From assembly GCF_047948215.1 (NCBI RefSeq), contig NC_134461.1, forward strand, positions 88,904,245 to 88,968,244: DNA of 64,000 nucleotides, in the 5' to 3' direction. Source of the stretch: Lycorma delicatula (Eukaryota > Arthropoda > Insecta > Hemiptera > Fulgoridae). Position numbers and translations under genes: made by a program. The notes beneath the pieces were generated by a model, which was not told where the DNA came from, did no database searches, and worked only from the letters and a program-made list of their open reading frames with translations. Below are positions 48,602 through 60,179 of this stretch, in pieces (positions within the stretch are counted from its first letter, which is position 1; each line of letters begins with the position of its first letter).

Positions 48602-49765
48602 AAAAAAGTGACTTTGCTGCCGACAGAACACGCGACCGCACACACGTTGAAAAAAAATTGCCCGCAACACATTCCGGATGCACAAAAAAAATTTTATAAA
48701 AATGTATGAATTCAAATTACGAAAGTGCCGTGTGTGAGCAGGATGTGATGAATCCAAAAATAAATTGCTGCATACACATCTAGGTTATGGCAAGAATCAA
48801 ATGAAAAAAAAACACGATTTCTCCATCTTGCTTCCATCAAGTGTATATGAGTATATACATTAATATTTTAAGATGTAAACTTCTAAAGCTGCCTGTACTC
48901 TTTTCTGCGGTATAGGAAATTGGAGGCATGAAAACTTCGAAAGATCGCTCAAACCTGTGCTCTAGCGCAGCTGTAAAGTATAAACTTATGAAGACTAAAA
49001 AGTAGAAAATAAAAAATATGTAAAAAAAACTATTTAAAAACCACTCTTACATTAAATGCACTAAAAAGTAGAAAAAAAATGTTTACAACACCACTCTTAA
49101 ATTAAACGCACTAAAAGGTAAAAAATAATTTTAGGACCGTATCTCAGAATGGATTTCGCAACAAGCTTTGATGGTAATATGTAAGATTATGTGACAGTCA
49201 TAGCTACAAATTAAAAATTTGATGTTTTTGCCAATTTTTTCATATGCGTGATGAATGCCCTATGTTAAAGTACAATCTCTGCACCCTACTCTTTAGTCTA
49301 TTCATCACGCATATGAAAAAACTGGTATTATACATATTTTTTATTTTATACATTTCAGTCTTCATAAGTTTATACTCTACAGTTTCGCTAGTGAACAAGC
49401 TTGAGCGATCTTTTGAAGGTTTCATGCGTCCAATTTCATACAAGAGTATAAACAGCTTTAAAAGCTCATATATCTTAAAACATTTTCTGTATATACTTAT
49501 ATACACTTGACTGGAGCAAGATGGAGAAATCGTGTTTTTTTTACATTTGATTCTTGCCATAATCTAGATATGCACGCATCAATTTGTTTTTGGATTCATC
49601 ACATCCTGCTAGCACTTTCATATTTTTAATTCGTACATTCGTTCATTTTTATAAAAATTTTTTTTTGCCCAGTCGGAATGTTTTGCGACTTATTTTTTCA
49701 CCGTGTGTGCGGTCGCTTGTTCAAGTTCTGTCGGCAGCAAAATTACTTTTTTGAATTCATTTTGT
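48602..49765. mobile_element. foldback element with ~420-bp arms and a nested stem-loop
   Basis: The left arm (48605-49025) and right arm (49335-49760) are inverted copies. Shared landmarks are CTGCCGACAGAAC, GCGACCGCACACACG, AGCAGGATGTGATGAATCCA, TATGGCAAGAATCAAATG, CACGATTTCTCCATCTTGCT and TATAAACTTATGAAGACT. The spacer has a 37-bp tandem motif (49043-49125, CCACTCTTA..TTAAA.GCACTAAAA twice). It also holds a second inverted pair, CATATGCGTGATGAAT at 49241-49256 and its complement at 49300-49315. No transposase. The open frames within the arms (up to 106 codons) mirror each other and are not genes. Confidence 0.85.
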
Positions 49766-49769
49766 AGTT

Positions 49770-51700
49770 TTTTATTTTTTTTTACAATTTTAATGTAATT
49801 TTGATCTTAGTTTGCAATCTACTCGGGGAAGATGCGCACTTCTCACTTATGATCGAAGAGAAGTAATGACTTTTATTTACTAGCTTATAAGTATCATGAA
49901 TCATCAGACATAAATATTGAATGTAACGGTTTCATGAAATTTGAATTTTTGCATCGTTGTAGAAAAAATACTTTCGTTCAATTTAATCAATTGAAACGAC
50001 AATATCACAGACATGGATAATTCTTTTATTAAGAAAATATGCATGTAAACATGGTTACATAAGTTCAAGGGGCGTTTTTTTTCACTTAGTAACTGAGGGG
50101 CATCTTAGCGACTTGAAAATTTTGCTAAAATGTGTTGTCATCAGGAGCAAACCTGTATGCAATATTTTAGAGTGAATGGATAAACGGAAGCGCTTCGAAA
50201 TTCAACTTAAAGGTTCTGTACCGTGAATCTCACATATATAGTCAAAGAGCGAGATAATGTAAGAGTACTAAATAGTAGGAGAGATCAGAAGAACGAAAAA
50301 TAACGTATCCTTCATCAACATAATTTTTAACATAAAAATTATCAAATTATAAACGTTTTCTTTAGTTGAAAGGTATATTAAAAATAGCTTCTAAATCAAA
50401 TATATCAGAACCTCCTTATAATTTTAGAACCATTAAAAAATGGACGCTCTTAAAAATTAAAAAAAAAAAATTAAATAACAAAACGCAATTTTTAATTCAA
50501 CGTACCAAGACCCTTACCAAACCAAACCAAACCGTATCCTTACCCAAGAAAAATTAGTTTGTAGATTTCGTATGTACTAATGTATCTATCCACTCGTATG
50601 AATTCATTAAATTAATTTTTTTTTTTTGTAGTAAAAACTCAATATTGCATAAATATGAAAAATATATGAAGTAAGAACAGAATTTTTAAAACGACAGCGT
50701 TCTGTGAGTAATTAACGATGTTATCGATTATCGACATTCTTTCAAGGTAAACTATGAATATAAATATTTTTCTTCCCCGTAGCACGTAACCGGGTTATTT
50801 TCTAGAGGGTTCGGCGTATAAAGGAGAATATAGTAGAGTTTATTTTAATTACAGCAAAAAGTAATCAGAATAGTTATTTAATGGGTGAAAATTACGGGAC
50901 TTGTATAACCTTGTGTTTATTTTGAACAATCTACTAATTCGTTGAGCATTTCATACTTTACATTTAGCACGGTTTTTAAATAATATAGATTTGTTTAAAT
51001 TCCATTTGGTGGAAAAATCACACAACACTATCTTAATAATTATTCGATCCCAAGATATTGTTTAGCGTTCTTCTAACGAAAAAATCCATACATCGTGCCA
51101 ATGAAAATATTTAATAGGGTAAAAGAAAAAAATAATATATTGACGGCTTCAGGACTCTAAAAGAGTTTAAAATATCAGTAAAGATTTTATTACTGCGTAA
51201 ATATTCTTATAAAATGAATAACTTTATAAATAAACATTAAAAAAATGTTAGTTATGAAATACAAAAAAATTATTTCTACTACTCCGTATAATTTTTTTTT
51301 TTTAATTAATTTTCATTCATTTATTTTTTGAATTAATTTTATTTACCACTTGTTAAACATCCAAGGAAAATAAGATTTTTTTTCAGTATTTTGAATTTTG
51401 AAAGAATTGATTTAATATTTTTGCTAATATATTGATAAAGTAATATATTTGTTAATTTGATTGCTTAGAAAAAAAGCTGAATGTGGGGCACCAAATGACT
51501 TACTTGTACGTCTATTAAATTACATATACAATTTTTTTTTTTTAAATGAAACGTACATAAAATTTTATTTCATTAATAACTTGATATTTTTTCATATTTT
51601 TTTAATTGTTATTATTGAAATATTATTTACCGTAAACATTTTTTTACAATCAGTGGTTAATAAATCATTAATAAAGCAATATATTTAAAAAAAAATAATA
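49770..51700. other. AT-rich intergenic sequence
   Basis: No gene or recognised repeat. A Lys/Asn-rich open frame at 50366-50557 is a composition artefact. Confidence 0.55.
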
Positions 51701-51704
51701 AGTT

Positions 51705-52130
51705 AACAAAAAAAAGAGGTGAAGTCCGATTCGAGGCCTTCTTCCTCTAAGATCCAAATATTTCATTAATTAAAATTTTATTTGGCTATAACTCTGCAAC
51801 TAATCAAAATAAGTACCACTTATGCTATATAGTTGAAAAACCTCTCAATGAGGGCTTATTACTGCAGTTAAGAAAAAGTTCAAAGTTTTTGGACTTTCTT
51901 GGACTGTTTTTGCAATCAAAAGGGCAGGTGCACAACTAGATGTTACAGCAGTCCTAAATCCAAAATTTCAACATCCAACGGCTAATCGGTTTTGTGTTAT
52001 GCAAGATGCATACATACGTACGTACAGATGTCGCGCCGAAACTAGTCAAAATAGATTCAGGGATATTTTCGTTGAAATCTGGAAACCGAAATTTTTCGCG
52101 ACCACAATACTTTAGTAAAAAAAAGGATTT
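51705..52130 (-). repeat. dispersed repeat, inverted copy of 55.7 kb
   Basis: CATTAATTAAAATTTTATTT with GGCTATAACTC, CAATCAAAAGGGCAGGTGCA, ATCTAGTTGTnAnC-type (here CACAACTAGATGTTACA), and AAACTAGTCAAAATAGATTC correspond in reverse to 55750-56110. Confidence 0.8.
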
Positions 52131-52674
52131 TAGTAAAAGATTTAGTAAAAATATCACAATATTTTAGGATGTTTGAAAAAGTTATTAATTTTTTTTTCTC
52201 TTCCTAATCTGATAAAATTTGAAAATTACCAAGTGTGTAAGATAAAATTAAAGAGTAAGCATTTTTATGAAAATTATGTTTTTAGATGTTTCGAAAACTG
52301 ATTTAAGAAATAATGTAGCTGAATATTAATCAGAGGAGTGTTTTCTTAACAAATCTTTTTTTATTCATAAAAAAATGTTTACCTAATCTAACCTTTGTTT
52401 AAGTGTACTACCTTACGTGTTTCAACTTGCCGAACATTCGATTTTTAACCATCATCCAATAAAGGAGGAGGTACACAATTCAACCATAATGTATTTTTAA
52501 AATGTTTATTTCGATAGGCTGGTTTAAATCTAATTTTTTTTTTATGTAACAGAAGTTTCTCTAGTGGTGCTATTAAACGTACATTCCAAATTAAATAAAT
52601 GTATGTCATTCCAGATAGATAATTTCTTTTTTTAAGTAAATTACATTTAATTTTCTTTGATTTTCTTACCTTCT

Positions 52675-52865
52675 TATTTTTCCTGTTTAGCCTCCGGTAA
52701 CTACCGTTTTAGATAATTCTTCAGAGGATGAATGAGGATGATATGTTAGAGTGTGAATGAAGTGTAGTCTTGTACATTCTCAGTTCGACCATACCTGAGA
52801 TGTGTGGTTAATTGAAACCCAACCACCAAAGATCACCGGTATCCACGATCTAGTATTCAAATCCA
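52675..52865 (-). mobile_element. SINE group B, 5'-truncated
   Basis: TTTTTCCTGTTTAGCCTCCG, TTCAGAGGATGAATGAGG, GTGGTTAATTGAAACCCAAC and CACCGGTATCCACGATCTAG; lacks the tRNA-like head. Confidence 0.85.
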
Positions 52866-53176
52866 AGATTTGATATTACCTGTAATCAATTTAATATCCT
52901 TAAGGATGTTTGAGTAAAATTTCGAAAATATTAGTTTTAAAACTTGTAATAAAAAATAAAAAAAGACTATTCCTGCATTCCAAAGTGTATTATTTTGTAC
53001 TTCATGTTTCCATTGATTATTACATCGTATCTCTGCATTCTTAACTTGAATGATTTTTATAAAAATTTGTTTTTTTATTTTTTAATTATTCTAATGATAG
53101 CATCAACAATTAAAGTCATTACCGACTTATTAGTGTAATGTAACTGTACCGATAAATGTGTAGTTTTGAATGAAAT

Positions 53177-53312
53177 TAGGGCGACCATTCCTGAGGACTA
53201 ACATGAACACCATTAGGTTGACCTTTATTAGGATGTCAACCTGAGAACTTCGACTTCGAAACCAGCTGATTTACGACTACGAGTTTACAAATTGACTATC
53301 CCGGTCGGTTTA
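53177..53312 (-). mobile_element. third, degenerate tRNA-derived SINE
   Basis: Shares GACCATTCCTGAGG and ACCAGCTGATTTACGAC with group B, but its body differs. On the minus strand there is a weak tRNA-like head (GGGATAGTCAATTTGTAAAC, B-box-like AGGTTGACATCC). Confidence 0.45.
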
Positions 53313-53489
53313 AAACTAGTTAGATTAACCTTACTGAAATCTTAATGCGAGAGAGAGAGAAGGAAAAAAACTTTTTCAATTCTTTAAATTTCGAAATTAT
53401 GAAGTCGGCGTGGATTTTATAATTATTTTTATTTTGACACAGCCTTCAAGAAAGTCAGTGTTTACATACAGAAAAATTATTATTACACA

Positions 53490-53585
53490 ATTACCGAAAA
53501 AGGAGTGTAATGTATTTAGGCTGAACCGATTTAGATGTATGACCCCGCGTTGGAATCCTTACATTATCGGGAGTGTCATAGACTC

Positions 53586-53630
<45 letters not shown>

Positions 53631-54310
53631 TGAATATGCAGATGATTCAATAGGAAAAGGAAATAATGTAGTAACTGATTCTAGAGGTTGAAATAAGAAA
53701 AAAAGTTCTTACAAATATATGTTCGAAAACGCTTTGTTATCGAGTTACAGCTAGCGAAAAATTTCGCGCGAATTTCAGTTCCCCCGGTGAAATTTCTGTA
53801 TATTAGGGGTAAACTTCTGGTCTCAGAACTGTATTTCCCGCAGTTTTCCTGACATCCAACGTAAAACAGAAATATTCGGTGACGAAAAACATTTTTCTAG
53901 GTTTGAAGTAAAATAACTTTGTTAATGACCAGTAATGCATCAATTTTATTATCAAAACTTGTAGAAAATTTCATTTTAAGAAAATTGATTTAATACTATG
54001 AAAAACAAAAAAAAAAAAAAACAAATTTTATTAGTAACAAATTTAACAAAAAAATCTTATGAATTTGTAAAAATTAAAAACAGATATTTTTAGTGCCAAT
54101 AAATTTAGACCTTTGAAACATAAAAATATTCAATAATTTATTTATACTCTAATAATTTATTACTCAACTGCCCAAAAAGGAGTGTAATGTAATTTAGATT
54201 GTATGTATGTAAGTTTGTTCCACCGTAGCAGCTCAATGGCTGAACCGATTTAGATAACCTCGCGTTGGAATCCTTACGTTACCGGGAGTATCATAGGCTA
54301 TATATATGTA
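53490..54310 (+). repeat. ~100-140-bp direct repeats bracketing a foldback-family fragment
   Basis: 53497-53600 and 54174-54310 are direct copies: AAAAAGGAGTGTAATGTA, GGCTGAACCGATTTAGAT, GCGTTGGAATCCTTAC and CATAG-CTATA. The first lacks a segment of about 45 bp present in the second. Between them, 53690-54070 belongs to the 17.5-kb family (AAAAAAAGTTCTTA, CGAGTTACAGCTAGCGAAA). No coding capacity. Confidence 0.65.
53587..53628. repeat. (AT)n microsatellite
   Basis: AT tract directly after the first direct repeat. Confidence 0.93.
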
Positions 54311-54311
54311 T

Positions 54312-54349
<38 letters not shown>

Positions 54350-54382
54350 GTATACATATTTTTATATATATTTTTAATTTTA

Positions 54383-54420
<38 letters not shown>

Positions 54421-54441
54421 TAAAATTAAAAATATTTAAAC

Positions 54442-54477
<36 letters not shown>

Positions 54478-54482
54478 GTTTA
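54303..54482. repeat. (GT)n/(CG)n tract followed by two AT-cored perfect hairpins
   Basis: GT units with an internal GCGCGCGCG at about 54309-54349. Then TTTTTAATTTTAAACAT (AT)n and its exact complement around 54374-54432. A second palindrome follows, AAACATG-(TA)n-CATGTTTAAAT, around 54434-54486. Confidence 0.9.
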
Positions 54483-54967
54483 AATAAATTTAAAAAATTG
54501 TAAACAAAATTATGCTAAATGCAAATACTACATACAAAATTGGCACCCGCACGCTCTTTAATTATACTATATTAAAAAGCAACGTTTGGCAGCAATGCTA
54601 TTTTTTGTTCGTGTTTTTTAATTTTTAATATTTATCTATTGTTTTTAATTGTAGTACTGTTTCCTTTTGAAGTCAGTACTATTTTTTAAAAAACAAATCT
54701 ATTTTACAAAAAAAATTAATAAAATCATTAAATCAATGTTTCCGTACAAAATTTCGTAAATTAAATAAACGCTTGTTAAACGAAGCTAAATAATCACTAA
54801 TACACAAATATAAAAGAAAAATTTTGTAACTAAAATAATTTATATGAAATTATATTTTTTTTAAAAGAAAAATAAATGGAGGGTATTTATTTATTTTTTT
54901 GATGATTTTAATGTTTTCTTCCGTTCTATACCAAACAACCAGAGTGTAAAATGACATTTGCGTAACT

Positions 54968-55197
54968 TTTTTTTTTTCATTTTAGAACAATCAAATGTCG
55001 AAAAACTTACAACAAAGGTACTACCACATTTTAAAGCAATTATAAGGTTATTAAAGACTTTATTACAAAGACGGAAGGAACATCCTGTGGTAAAGGCCTC
55101 TCTTTGGTTTTCCTATTTCCTTAATGAAATAGAAATACCGCAGAAAAGCTATTTCAAAACCGCAACCGAGAAGATTGAAATTCATCAAGAAAATTGA
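54968..55197 (+). other. candidate terminal coding exon, unproven
   Basis: A pyrimidine run ending CATTTTAG at about 54977-54984 is a good splice-acceptor look. It opens a frame of about 70 codons to a TGA at 55195-55197 (EQSNVEKLTTKVLPHFKAII, then LLQRRKEHPVVKAS, LWFSYFLNEIEIPQ). The protein is basic and helix-like and its codon use is less AT-driven than surrounding chance frames. I recognise no family, and no AATAAA lies close behind. It may be chance or transposon-derived. Confidence 0.2.
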
Positions 55198-55209
55198 AAT
55201 ACATTACAC

Positions 55210-55590
55210 CCCTATAAAATCAATTGGCAGCCTATACAATACTGTGGCAAGGCTATTTGTATGTTTATTAATAACTCGTCACCTTCATTAATATTGAAAA
55301 ATTTTTAATTTAAATCGAAATTTTTGTTTTATTTTTTTAACTTTTAAATTGAGTTTTTTATGTTTGCGATATGAAAAATTAAAATTCTAAATATGCTCTG
55401 CTACTCTTTTAAAAGGTTCATGCAAACGTAACTAAATTTTAATAAACTTATTTTAATATTTAAAAAGAAATTGCATAAATTTGTAATTAATATTCCTTAT
55501 AATATCGTTTACATCAGAAATAACTTGATTGTCGTTAAAAAAAAACCAATAAGTAAACATACATTTATAAACACACACCATAGAAACAAA
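55210..55590. other. AT-rich intergenic sequence
   Basis: No gene or recognised repeat; only a few mixed-composition bases at 55200-55260. Confidence 0.55.
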
Positions 55591-55597
55591 TGCTATA

Positions 55598-55640
55598 TTT
55601 CCGTGCACAAGCTTCCAGCTTATATGGCGGATTAATCATC
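55598..55640 (+). mobile_element. group-A SINE tail fragment
   Basis: CCGTGCACAAGCTTCCAGCT, then TATATGGCGG: the HindIII-containing tail motif of the 14.3 and 31.6 kb copies in sense orientation, without a head. Confidence 0.4.
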
Positions 55641-55711
55641 AAAAAATAAGAAAAAGATAGATTTATTACGTGATGAAATTTTATGAATAAATAAAATTAT
55701 CTTATATACAG

Positions 55712-56165
55712 ATTCGATTTTTACTTCCTTGTACGAAGTAAAGGAAGTATTGTGATCGCGCAAAATTTCGGTTTTCAGGTTTCAACGGAAATATCCATTT
55801 TGACCATCTCTAAATCTATTTTGACTAGTTTCGTCTGTACGTACGTATATACGTATCTCGTATAACTCAAAAACGATTAGCTGTAGAATGTTGAAATTTT
55901 GGAATTAGGACTGATGTAACATCTAGTTGTGAACCTCCCCTTTTGATTGCAATCGGCTGGACAAAAAGTGTCAAAAAAAACCCAAAATCAAAAAAAATGG
56001 ATTTTGGAATCTCTCATTGAGACCTTTTCAACGATATATCAGGTAGTACTTATTTTCATCGGTTCCAGAGTTATAGCCAAATCAAATTTTAATTAATGAA
56101 ATATTTGCATCATACAAGGGGAAGGCACATTGGTTCGAATCCGATGTCATTTCCTTTTTTTTTTA
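55712..56165 (+). repeat. dispersed repeat, counterpart of 51.7 kb
   Basis: Starts CTTCCTTGTACGAAGTAAAG, continues TTTGACTAGTTTCGTCTGTA, CATCTAGTTGTGAACC and CAGAGTTATAGCCAAAT, and ends with TTGGTTCGAATCCGATGTCA before a T-rich run. The last block looks like a pol III B-box. No coding capacity. Confidence 0.8.
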
Positions 56166-56409
56166 ACTTTTTTTTCTTAATTTACGTATATTGATTTATT
56201 AATAATTATTAACCTCTGATTGTAAAAAAATGTGTATACATAATCTAATAGGTATACAAGGAATGTGGTGTCCACATCAGATTTTTTTTTTATATCTCTG
56301 CATTGAAAAACAATACAAAAAATTAATAAACGTTTAAAATTTCATTTAAACAGATTTTTTTAAAACATTGACTATGAATAAAAAGAGGGGGAAAGATTGA
56401 TATATTCCC

Positions 56410-57775
56410 TTTACACCATCGTGTCATTTATTTATTTATTATTTTTTGTTGTTTTTTTTTTTTATAGTATATAAAAACAGGAATGAAAGCGACCGATTGA
56501 AATAGGAGCATGTAATGTATAACAATAAATTTATTGTATGAAAGATAAACCTGACTGACGTCACTGTGATTGATATAAATTGTTAACTACCTTTCTACCA
56601 AAAATACACACACTACATGAGTTATACAATTTCATATTGACCAAAATAATGCACATCCTCCGTACCTGTCCGCAGATAATAAAAATGAGATTTATATGTT
56701 GTCATTAAAATTTTGAGCTTTTATAACCGGCTTTTTTTCTATTATAAGCAAACAATAGATGCCGCTCATGTTAAATGTTTAATTAAAATAACGGCCGTAT
56801 TATCACCGGGTAGTCAATAAGTCATACTACTAAAAAAAAAGTCAATAAATAAAATATATGTAATCTTACTAGTTTTTAATTAATTAAAAAAAGTACTTTT
56901 ACATAGTAATTGTTGAAAATATCTACCAAATATACGTAGACAAACTTTCACTCTTAATTGTATCAATGAATACTTCGTAAAGAAGATTCCCGTAAGAATT
57001 TCATTTTATTTCGGTCTTCAGTTCTTTAATGGTACAAGAATTATTATTACCTACAGTATGCTTCAAATACCTACAAAGAAAAATCTGGTGTTTTTAGAAT
57101 AAGGAGGCCCGAGGATCATAATCCTTTTGAAATCAGACGATCATAAAAAATTCGTGGTTTTATCTTGCTTTAAATAATACCTATCTTCAGGCTCTATAAG
57201 AGCAAATAAATTCTCAAATTTGACCTTATAGAGGTGTTAAGATACTTTCAAGGTATCGTAAATACAGTTTCAGTTAAAACACCTTAAATGAAAAGTTTGA
57301 AAATGTGTTTTTAAATGATGCGATTTATATTATAAATTTCCAATTTTATATTTACGATGACAAAATATCTTTGATATAAATATCTTATTATCTGTTTTAT
57401 ATATATCCATTAGCTGAAGTTATATTTTTTTTTAAATTCTCGTTACTTATCGAGAAAATATACAATTTTTTTTTTACTGTATTAAATCTCGAAGAATATT
57501 ATTGTGTTATTAGAATGTTCAATTGTGTAATCGTAATTTCAAATATCCTACAACATTATCCTTCCTCAGAAAGAAACGGAATGCAAGGATCGGGAGATGG
57601 TTTAATCTCGCTATTTATTACAGATCCTATACTGTTCTTGCTGCTGGGTCTTTCTATTTACGTGGTGGTTACTTAAATTTTAATGACTATTACATATTAA
57701 TTTTTAGTTTGATTTTAAGATAGACGGAGTTTAGGATTTCGTTCCGATCATTTTTAGATCGTGTTTGTAAAAAGG
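56410..57775. other. AT-rich intergenic sequence
   Basis: No gene recognised. Poly-T near 56445-56464. Confidence 0.55.
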
Positions 57776-57779
57776 ATTC

Positions 57780-58005
57780 TTACTTGGGTTAATCCTGGGG
57801 AAATTTGCGGGATTTTGCGTCCTTCTGTCTACATGATTCCCCTTCAGTTTATCCATTGAAGGCCTTTCGGTTTAGCAGGAATGCACCTGATGGTGCCCTA
57901 GTTTTGTGGAGGGTCCAATGGATTCCCTTCGTGGAGGGAGCGCATATGGTGACTATAGGCGGTTGCCTGACTAGTTGCAGTAAGTTGAAGGAAGGATAGG
58001 GAATT
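57780..58005. other. GC-richer island of unknown identity
   Basis: Balanced composition with a plus-strand 64-codon frame (57805-57999) that has no recognised domain. It may be a retroelement leader or an old coding remnant. Confidence 0.35.
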
Positions 58006-58154
58006 TAGGTTGTGGAAAAGATTCTTTTTCTCTTATACTCTCTGACATGTTTATTACTACATTACTACAGTAACCGTCAAGCAGAACGACGTGGATTTTG
58101 CTATTCTTTTCCGAATTTTGGATTTTTTCTTTTTCTGAATTTTTCTGGGTGTCC

Positions 58155-58212
58155 CTTTCTTTTTGTATTTAGCCTCCGGCACCAACGTAAGCAGTCAGAA
58201 TATTACTTATTT
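58155..58212 (-). mobile_element. SINE tail-like fragment
   Basis: TTTTTGTATTTAGCCTCCGG, then ACGTAAGCAG...ATATTACTT, a diverged version of the shared SINE tail. Confidence 0.4.
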
Positions 58213-58259
58213 AAAGCAAAAGTAATTTCTCCAAAATCTTTCTTACATTTATGAATGGT

Positions 58260-59075
58260 TTGATATATCGCAACCTTATCATTTCTTTAATTTTAAAATG
58301 ATGTCAAAATAGCAGAATCATTTTTATGAAACATTTAACAGCAAACGCACACGATTTTATAGTTCCATGTTGACTTTAAGAATATTTGGATGGCTGAAAA
58401 AATAAAGGAAAAGAATCAACGCAAGAAAAATATTTTGGCGTCAATTTCAAATCGTCTAATTCTGCTGCATTTTGTATTAAGAGTTTTTAATAAGCTTAAA
58501 AATATGATTAAACCTTTCATAAAAGACCAGCCGATTCAAAACTAATATCAACTCACTCAAATGTTTTAAAAAATTATTAAGTAAGTAATTAGTAATCATT
58601 ATTGTTTTTTTCTATGTTGTAATATAAAATCCTTGAAAAAGAGACTTGTTTGGTATCGTTTTTAAAATTTATTTTACATATAACTATATTTTATTTATAT
58701 AATTATATTTATTTTTGAAAAAGCATACAATTGAATGTTTTATTATTAGATTACCGATTATATTTTCAGTTAAATATCTACACACGCGCACGCGCCAAAC
58801 ATACACATAAATAAGAATTCTGTCTTTAAAGAAATTAAGTATAATTCATTCTTTTGTGTTTAGTTTAAGTATATACGAGTAACTCTGTATATTTATGCAT
58901 TCTGGGGTTTAAATAAATAAATCAGTAGAATTTATCTCCTATAACCTTTGAAATAAATTTGAAATATATTAAAAATTAAATAAAATATATTATATTAAAT
59001 TTTTAAAATATATTTTTCCTGAGACACTCGAATACATTCTGTTAAATGCCAATATACGGTATGTATACACACATA
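58260..59075. other. AT-rich intergenic sequence
   Basis: No gene recognised. An ACACGCGCACGCGCC patch lies at about 58782-58797. Confidence 0.55.
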
Positions 59076-59084
59076 CTCGTATAC

Positions 59085-59650
59085 TGGGTGATTTACGAAG
59101 AATGTAACAAAATTTCAGTATATATTCTATTGGTTAAAGTAAAGAATAAAGTTGTATAAACGGTTGTTAGCGAGTATCGGCTGACGAAAGATTTCTGCGC
59201 CTTCAATAAAAATAAGCCAGACCGTAATTTTTGGTCGCCAATTAAGGGATAACTGGCAATAACTAAGGGATAAATAAATAAATTTATTTATTAATAGCCT
59301 TAATTAAGTGATAATAAATTTAAACAAAACAAAAGAATTAAACATTTTTGAAAACTAGACAAAATTTAAAAATAAAAAAACGTAAATAAAAAAAACATTA
59401 TTGAAAAATACTAAAAATAAAGTTCTGAGACTTATTTTTTTCAATTCTTCATTAGTTTTCAGGTAAAACCACTAGATTTACCTCTTAATTTGGTTCCAAG
59501 GACAACAGTCTGTGTTAATTTTACCGAAGGTGCAGAAATTAGGGCGTAACTTGGCCAGCAGACACTCGCTAACGAAGAGTTTCCAAAGCGATGTTTATTC
59601 GTACTTTCTTCTTTATTTTCACAAGCCCTGAAAATTTATTACATTTTTTC
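59085..59650. mobile_element. diverged long-inverted-repeat element
   Basis: The left end (GGGTGATTTACGAAGAATGT..AAAATTTCAG..GTTAGCGAGT, 59087-59180) is loosely mirrored at the right end (ACTCGCTAAC at 59564-59573, CTGAAAATTTATTACATTTT, CGTAAATACC to about 59659). The sequence next to the arms (GGCTGACGAAAGATTTC) resembles that of the 3.4 kb element. The interior is AT-rich and noncoding. Confidence 0.55.
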
Positions 59651-59657
59651 GTAAATA

Positions 59658-59689
59658 CCGTGTGTGTGTGTGTGTGTGCGCGCGCGCAT
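59658..59689. repeat. (TG)n (CG)n microsatellite
   Basis: TG units ending in a GCGCGCGCGC run. Confidence 0.93.
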
Positions 59690-60085
59690 GTATTATGTAT
59701 TAAAAACTTAAACCTTTTTTTATTTTAATGGATCTGAAAACATTGAGACGTGAAAAAAATCTAAAAATGATTTTTTTTTCAACGGTAACAAGACTTCTTC
59801 ACCTCTATAAAATATTTTAACAACCGATAACAAAATAATAAAATGATTGACAAGAATTGAACTGTCATAAAAAAATTAAACTTACATTTTAATTGATTTT
59901 TAAAAATTATAAATATCACTACTACATTAATTGTTTACTATATATAATAAAATAAAATCCTGCAAATAAAATTATCTTATTAAGTTATAATAATTGGATT
60001 TAATTTGCTTAAATTTTCTGCAACTTTTATATTATTATACGAGCTTATTTTATTTCTTTACTTAATGTAACCAATTAAGTGTAAG

Positions 60086-60170
60086 CCGACCTCCGTGGCT
60101 GAGTATGTAGCGTCTCAGCATTTCGTGCGGAGGTCCCAGGTTCAAATCTCGGTTAGGCACGGCATCTTTT
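60086..60170 (+). mobile_element. tRNA-derived SINE, group A
   Basis: GACCTCCGTGGCTGAGTATG with B-box GGTTCAAATCTCGG (about 60139-60152), followed by TAGGCACGGCATCTTTTCAT. It differs in tail from the 3.1 kb copy. Not a foldable tRNA gene. Confidence 0.75.
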
Positions 60171-60179
60171 CATAATATC

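Noticed and set aside
49240..49560. Overlapping 88- and 106-codon frames on opposite strands
   Set aside because: They lie in the inverted arm and stem-loop of a foldback element and have no motif.
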